Origin: KBS-83 sp051025295
Lineage (GTDB): Bacteria > Acidobacteriota > Terriglobia > Terriglobales > Acidobacteriaceae
Direction: 5' to 3' (one strand)
Length of the DNA stretch: 64,000 nucleotides
Assembly: GCA_051025295.1 (NCBI GenBank)
Contig: JBMGJV010000001.1
Part shown: in pieces, positions 59,898 through 64,000 of the stretch
Numbering within the stretch: position 1 is the first letter of the stretch
Layout of the letters: each line of letters opens with the position of its first letter
Notes under the pieces: generated by a model
Database searches by the model: none
What the model saw: only the letters and a program-made list of their open reading frames with translations
Told to the model about the DNA's origin: nothing
Made by a program: the position numbers and the translations under genes

Positions 59898-62366
59898 CTA
59901 GTGCTTCGGCGGGTGCGACACTCCTTCGCCGACAGGTCCCTTCTGATCGGTCCCCCGGTGCTGCTGCCTGGCGTATTGCTGGCCGTGGATCTTGATCTTC
60001 GTCTCGTCGATCCGGCCTTCGGTCGGCTGGTCGAAGATCGCTCCGGGGGCGAGCAGGAACGTCTGCACCTGGCGTCCCGATGTAGTGCTCGTCCGGACGT
60101 CCACGCGGCTCGGGTCAATGCCCTTCTCGGCCGCGAGGTAGGCGCGTGTGTTCATGGCGCGCTCCGCCGCGGTGAGCTGGCCATCGGCCTCGCTGTCAGA
60201 GTGCTCGCCGATCAGAACCAGTCGTGCATCCGGCTGGTGCTCCAGGGTGAGCGCGATGTCGTCCAGGCAGGCGCGGCCTTCGTTATCCACACGCGCCGGA
60301 CGCCGCATATCGCGGTTGAAGTAGACCGTGCAGAGCGGCTGAGCCTTCGGAGCAGGCGGCAGCGCGGGCGGCGCGATCGTCACTTCGGTGGTCGCCACGG
60401 CTGTGCGGCCCAGGTCATCCTGCACCTTGCAGGTGATGTTCGCGACACCCGGCGGCAGGCCGTCCGTGTGCAGCTGCGCGGTATCGTTCGTGCCGCTGAT
60501 CTGGCCTTCAGACGTCGTGTAGCTGTACGTGAGCTTGCGCTGCGCAACGCTGGTCGCGTAGGCGGTAATGGTGGACACCTGGCCTGGCGTCACCGTGGAC
60601 GGGTCAGGCGAGCACTTCAGAGTCGGCGCAGGCGATTCCTTCACCGTGTAGTTGGCCGAGCACTGGGCAAACTGCTTGCCCTTTTCCTTCAGGGAGATGT
60701 GGGCGGTCGCGTGGTACGTGCCCGCGGCAAGCCCGGTGGTGTCGACGAAGATCACCGGACCGAAGCCCTGCTGCTTGCCGCCATTCAGCTGCCAGGTGAA
60801 GAAGAAGGGGTGCTTGGTGCGGTCCTTGTAATTGCGAAGAGTCGCCGCGAGGGTGACCCGCTCACCGGCGAAGACGTCGGCCGGAGTGGCGTCGCAGGCC
60901 AGGCTCTTCGAGGGAATCGGGTTCATCTCGCCGAAGCGATAGACCAGCCCGGCAGAGAGGCGGAGTGCGCTCGGACTTTGCGTGCCCCCGGCCAGATCGT
61001 ACGGCAGCAGCTTGCCTTGATCAGCGTGCATGTAGCCGTAATCGGCCTGCACGGCGCGCAACGCGAGATGCTCATGCGTGTGCGGGATCAGCAGATCCAC
61101 GCCGCCCCCGCCGTTGAAGCCGTAGCCCCACTTGAGCGGCTGGAACTTGGGCCCGGCGATGTCCGCTCCACCGGCGGTGAAGTGCAGAAACGGGATCACT
61201 CGCTGGCCGAGGAAGAAGCGGTACACCGGACCGGCCTGGGCGGTATAGAACGAGTCAGTCAGGCCACCGAGCTGCACGAAGGGCGGCGCAGGCGAGACGC
61301 CGGTCGTGCCGAGCGGGTACTCGCTGTGCGAGAACTCGGCCTGCACGCCGAAGTGGCGGCTGAAATAGTAGGTGCCGCTGGCGATGTAACCGCGCGTGTT
61401 CTGCTCGGGGAACTTGTACGTGCCGACACTGCCGCTGGGGCGCAGGTAGCTGTAGCCGCCGAAGATGTCGACGCGCGATGCCGGCGGTGGCTCCGCATCG
61501 TTGACCTGCGGGGAGGGCAGCGATGGATTGGTGGCCTGGTTCTCACCAGCCGGCGCAGTCGTCGGGGACGTGCTCGGAGCGTCTCCAGCGGGAGCCGGTG
61601 CGGCACTGTCCGGCGAGGGCGTTGCCGGCGCGTTCTGGTCGGGCGCGGGTGCCCCAGCGGGGGGCTGAGCCGGAGCGTCGGGAGCAGGAGTAGACGGGGC
61701 GGCAGACGGAGCAGGGGTCGCGTCCGGTGCGGCAGGTGTGGACGGCGCTGGTGCCGGAGTGGACGGCGCCTGGGGCGCGGCAGACGCATCCGGCGTCGGG
61801 TTTGCGGGTGCCGCATCGGGTGCTGGTGCACCGGGTGCGGGGGTCTGTTGTGCCGGCGGTGTGGCGGTCTGCGGGGTGGCCGGAACTGCAGGGCTGTCGG
61901 CTGGCGCGGTCGTCTCAGCGGCTGGGGCGACGGTTGCCGGCGCTGACGGGGCAGTAGCAGGGGTCGATTCCGTGGCTGCCGCCTGCGCGGCTGCGGGCGC
62001 GGGCGCCGCATCCGCACTGACCGCTGCCGGGCTGGACGCTGCGGCAGGCTTCCCGTCCGGCGAGGTCTCCGACTCTGGCGTGACTGGCTCCGGGTTGGCG
62101 ACACCCGTGGCAGAGGGTTCGGGCTGAGACGCGGCGGGAGAGGCTGCTGCCGGCGCTTCGCTTGCTGCGGACGCTGCTGCCGACGGGGCAGGACTCGCCG
62201 ACGGGGCGGGAGTCTCGGCCGCGGGCGCTGCTGCCGCGACAGGCGCAGGAGCTGGTGCAGGCGTTTCGGCTGCCGGTGCGGGAGCGCTCGCCGACGACGG
62301 GACGTTCTCCGGCGGGGCAGATAACGTCTGGCTTGGCGCGGCCGGTGCGGGAGCGTTGGCCGGCAC
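59898..62366 (-). CDS. Pro/Ala-rich outer-membrane barrel protein with OmpA-like end (main part, downstream of a frameshift)
   Basis: About 822 codons in this frame. Residues 1-275 are low-complexity Ala/Pro/Thr/Ser-rich. Residues about 300-510 form an eight-stranded type barrel (VDIFGGYSYLRPSGSVGTYK, YYFSRHFGVQAEFSHSEYPL). Ig-like beta units follow (LKCSPDPSTVTPGQVSTITA). The C-terminal OmpA-like part has FNRDMRRPARVDNEGRACLD and VLIGEHSDSEADGQLTAAER. The frame has no signal peptide of its own, and begins at GTG only by default. The signal and first 140 residues are in the frame of the next entry, joined across a G8 tract (62431-62438). With one base fewer in the tract a single protein of about 988 residues would result. 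Confidence 0.85.
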   Translation of the reverse strand: MPANAPAPAAPSQTLSAPPENVPSSASAPAPAAETPAPAPAPVAAAAPAAETPAPSASPAPSAAASAASEAPAAASPAASQPEPSATGVANPEPVTPESETSPDGKPAAASSPAAVSADAAPAPAAAQAAATESTPATAPSAPATVAPAAETTAPADSPAVPATPQTATPPAQQTPAPGAPAPDAAPANPTPDASAAPQAPSTPAPAPSTPAAPDATPAPSAAPSTPAPDAPAQPPAGAPAPDQNAPATPSPDSAAPAPAGDAPSTSPTTAPAGENQATNPSLPSPQVNDAEPPPASRVDIFGGYSYLRPSGSVGTYKFPEQNTRGYIASGTYYFSRHFGVQAEFSHSEYPLGTTGVSPAPPFVQLGGLTDSFYTAQAGPVYRFFLGQRVIPFLHFTAGGADIAGPKFQPLKWGYGFNGGGGVDLLIPHTHEHLALRAVQADYGYMHADQGKLLPYDLAGGTQSPSALRLSAGLVYRFGEMNPIPSKSLACDATPADVFAGERVTLAATLRNYKDRTKHPFFFTWQLNGGKQQGFGPVIFVDTTGLAAGTYHATAHISLKEKGKQFAQCSANYTVKESPAPTLKCSPDPSTVTPGQVSTITAYATSVAQRKLTYSYTTSEGQISGTNDTAQLHTDGLPPGVANITCKVQDDLGRTAVATTEVTIAPPALPPAPKAQPLCTVYFNRDMRRPARVDNEGRACLDDIALTLEHQPDARLVLIGEHSDSEADGQLTAAERAMNTRAYLAAEKGIDPSRVDVRTSTTSGRQVQTFLLAPGAIFDQPTEGRIDETKIKIHGQQYARQQHRGTDQKGPVGEGVSHPPKH

Positions 62367-62421
62367 CAGGTAGAGCGTGGCATCGGCCGCTGGCGCTTCT
62401 GGTTGATTCGTATCGCCGGTG

Positions 62422-62859
62422 TCACTGCCCGGGGGGGGCGTCAGGGGAGGAGCGGCGTCCGGCCAGCGGCGCTGCTTCCGTGTCCGGCTTCACTGTCGGG
62501 AATGATTCACCCCCCTGGGCAACGGTGCCGGTGGCCTGGGGCGCACGGATGACCGGGCCAAACGAGGTCGTTACGGGCTGGTTGGCCTGCGCTGGCGCTG
62601 CAACAGCATCCTGCATGACAGCGGGTTTTGCCGGGCCGGCGGGCGCTGTGGCGGAGCCGTCCTGCACCTTGGCGGCCTTCACCGCGGACGGCTTGGCGTG
62701 CTTGCGCTTCTGCTTCGGGCTGGCGGGCGCGGCCGGGGCCGAGGCAGCGCTCGTGTCCGCCGGGGCGGACTGCTGCGCGAGACCGGAACCGGCGCACAGG
62801 CCGGCGAGCAGCAGACCGGGGACCAACGAACGAAGCGTAGCTCTGGAGCAAAGACGCAT
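62422..62859 (-). CDS. N-terminal part of the barrel protein (signal peptide), cut by a frameshift
   Basis: A 145-codon frame starting at ATG 62859, placed six bases after GAGGA; an ATG two codons earlier is possible. It holds a good signal peptide (LRSLVPGLLLAGLCAGSGLA, then QQ) and an Ala/Pro/Lys-rich stretch like the linker of the next frame. It stops at TGA right after a run of eight C on the minus strand. Reading with seven C instead joins PDAPPGSDTGDTNQPEAPAA directly to the barrel frame without a stop. The two are therefore one gene with a frameshift, a length-variable tract or a sequence error. Confidence 0.7.
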   Translation of the reverse strand: MRLCSRATLRSLVPGLLLAGLCAGSGLAQQSAPADTSAASAPAAPASPKQKRKHAKPSAVKAAKVQDGSATAPAGPAKPAVMQDAVAAPAQANQPVTTSFGPVIRAPQATGTVAQGGESFPTVKPDTEAAPLAGRRSSPDAPPGQ

Positions 62860-62966
62860 GAACATTCCTCAGCAGCAGCGCGCGCGGGCGAGCGAGCCTG
62901 CCTGCCGGCCGCGCTCTTGAGGCGCCGGTCCGGGGGTGAAGGAGGACAGCAGGCCAGGCAGCAACA

Positions 62967-64000
62967 TCACCGAGCCAGAACCAGGTCAACCGTGGTGGAC
63001 TGCGTGATCGTTGTACCGCCGTTGAGGCCACTGGCCGAGACGGTGACGGTGTAGATCTTGTAGTGGTTCGGACCCGCACAACCGCTGATGCCAAGGCCCA
63101 ACAACACAGTGCATGAGGCCAGCAGCCACAGACGCCGGCGGCGTGCTCCGCGACCGACAAAGAAGGAGCCCAGCGAGCCGCCCAGTCCGAGCGGCAGCAT
63201 CGTCCATGCCAGCAGCGGGCTCGCCGGCTGCTGCGACGGCAGCGTTCCGGGTCTAAGCCGGCTCATCACGTTCGGCACATTCGTCTTATCCGCCGTCGCC
63301 GTAATGGTCATGGTCGAGGCACTGGCCGCCGTGCCGGCAAGGCTGACGCTCGCAGGCTCAAAGGCACAGCTTGCGCCCGCCGGCAAACCAGAGCAGCTGA
63401 GGGTGACGGCGCCTGTGAAGCCGCCGGTCGGGGTCAGCGTCACCGGATAGTGGACGGTGCCGTTGCGATCGATCTCCTGCTCGGGTGGCGTGCTGGCGAT
63501 CGTGAAGCTACCGCCGGGCGTTCCCCCGCCACCACCACCACCACCGCCACCGCCCCCACCACCGCCTCCGCCGCCTCCACCACCGCCTGTGCCGGTGCTA
63601 TCCGTCACAGTCAGGGTGCCGTCCACGACGGTCACGGCATAATTGCCGGGCTTGGTGTTCGCGCCAAAGGCGTAGGTTGCCGTGATCGGGTAGCCGCCCG
63701 CCGGGCTGGTCAGAACCGCCGTGGTGCTGAAGCTGGCCGTGATGCTCTGCCCGACCACGACGTTGGCAACGGTGCCAGTGAGAGTCGGGTTCGGCGTATT
63801 GATAGGCCGGGTCTGGTTATCGATCGTGATCGTCACCGGGCGCGGTACCACCGTGAGTGCGATCGTCACGGTGCTCGCCGGGTAGTTGGCATCGCCCGAG
63901 TAGCTCACGGTCACCGAGTAGGTGCCCACGTCCTCAAGCGTTGGCGAAGGCGAGCAGCTCAGCGGCCCATTCGCCGGGACTGGCTGCGCGGCGCACAGAT
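62967..64000 (-). CDS. MBG/Ig-like surface protein, C-terminal part (runs off the window edge)
   Basis: The last 344 codons of a larger exported protein; the frame is open to base 64000. In order: an Ig-like repeat end (GTYSVTVSYSGDANYPASTV), an MBG-type repeat (ITIDNQTRPINTPNPTLTGT), a linker of about 22 glycines (coded near 63525-63590), another Ig-like unit with VTLSCSGLPAGASCAFEP, and a C-terminal module. That module is a hydrophobic stretch, GARRRRLW, a hydrophobic stretch, ISGCAG, and a beta-rich tail. The same kind of module ends the sedolisin at 16550. Confidence 0.88.
   Translation of the reverse strand, partial: LCAAQPVPANGPLSCSPSPTLEDVGTYSVTVSYSGDANYPASTVTIALTVVPRPVTITIDNQTRPINTPNPTLTGTVANVVVGQSITASFSTTAVLTSPAGGYPITATYAFGANTKPGNYAVTVVDGTLTVTDSTGTGGGGGGGGGGGGGGGGGGGGGGTPGGSFTIASTPPEQEIDRNGTVHYPVTLTPTGGFTGAVTLSCSGLPAGASCAFEPASVSLAGTAASASTMTITATADKTNVPNVMSRLRPGTLPSQQPASPLLAWTMLPLGLGGSLGSFFVGRGARRRRLWLLASCTVLLGLGISGCAGPNHYKIYTVTVSASGLNGGTTITQSTTVDLVLAR

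Noticed and set aside
59901..61946. A 681-codon open frame on the plus strand opposite the OmpA-like barrel gene
   Set aside because: Composition is Arg/Gly/Val-rich without signal or motifs, and it mirrors the codon pattern of the true gene.
61259..62425. A minus-strand Arg/Pro-rich frame through the low-complexity region
   Set aside because: It is the +1 frame of the Ala/Pro-rich coding repeats. The barrel frame, with clear domains, is the real one, though this stretch helped locate the frameshift.
63525..63590. Possible CRISPR-like or tandem repeat from the CCACCA pattern
   Set aside because: It is in-frame glycine codons of a linker; no spacers or repeated unit of CRISPR size are present.

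Overview
The window is GC-rich chromosomal DNA, most likely from a member of the Acidobacteriota (Acidobacteriaceae-like). This is an inference from the gene families present: a von Willebrand-like protein of the acidobacterial VWFA-related type, a sedolisin (S53) with an Ig-like tail, DUF3857-transglutaminase-TPR and LssY_C proteins, many Tat-exported enzymes, and a large glycan-degrading enzyme set. No phage, insertion sequence, CRISPR array or replication origin was seen.

Bases 1-1438 hold the upstream end of a tRNA-tuf operon on the minus strand: tRNA-Thr(TGT), tRNA-Tyr(GTA), a small membrane protein, tRNA-Thr(GGT), tRNA-Gly(TCC), a 103-residue protein and the first codons of EF-Tu. From 1.6 to 14 kb lie mostly exported single-gene units: an anchored protein, a sorbosone-dehydrogenase-like propeller, a metallo-beta-lactamase-fold enzyme, a class A beta-lactamase-like protein, a divergent SDR/TetR pair with a perfect inverted-repeat operator candidate, an OprB-type porin, a lipoprotein and a 1090-residue DUF3857/transglutaminase/TPR protein. 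From 14 to 28 kb are housekeeping genes (prmC, a DEAD-box-type helicase, fhs, prfA, ATP-dependent DNA ligase) mixed with a sedolisin, a GNAT, an outer-membrane/cytochrome c pair and an amidohydrolase. Bases 28132-28716 are a gene-free stretch with two strong hairpins.

From 28.7 to 39.5 kb come an exported protein, a Tat amidase, a HAD phosphatase, a small lower-GC islet (four-CXXC zinc ribbon plus a hicB-like antitoxin remnant), a peroxiredoxin, a bestrophin-like channel, a cold-shock protein, two divergent VWA proteins and a DMT transporter. From 39.4 to 52.4 kb is the most coherent system. It holds a GH125 exo-mannosidase with a ROK sugar kinase, a sodium/solute symporter followed by a GH20 hexosaminidase, two translationally coupled GH29 alpha-fucosidases with a SIS-type aminosugar isomerase/deaminase, and an exported Ntn asparaginase-family hydrolase. 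Together these match what is needed to trim, import and begin to metabolise fucosylated, mannose- and GlcNAc-containing glycans such as N-glycans. The whole set lacks SusC/D, a GlcNAc-6-P deacetylase and a local regulator.

From 52.4 kb to the end are a two-gene unit (Tat alkaline-phosphatase-fold-like protein plus an unknown partner), cutC, an LssY_C protein, a membrane PAS-GGDEF-EAL regulator, a Pro/Ala-rich outer-membrane barrel protein interrupted by a one-base frameshift at a G8 tract, and the 3' part of an MBG/Ig-like surface protein with a polyglycine linker. The sedolisin at 16.5 kb and this last protein share an odd C-terminal module (hydrophobic stretch, Arg cluster, hydrophobic stretch, Ser-Gly-Cys, beta-rich tail).
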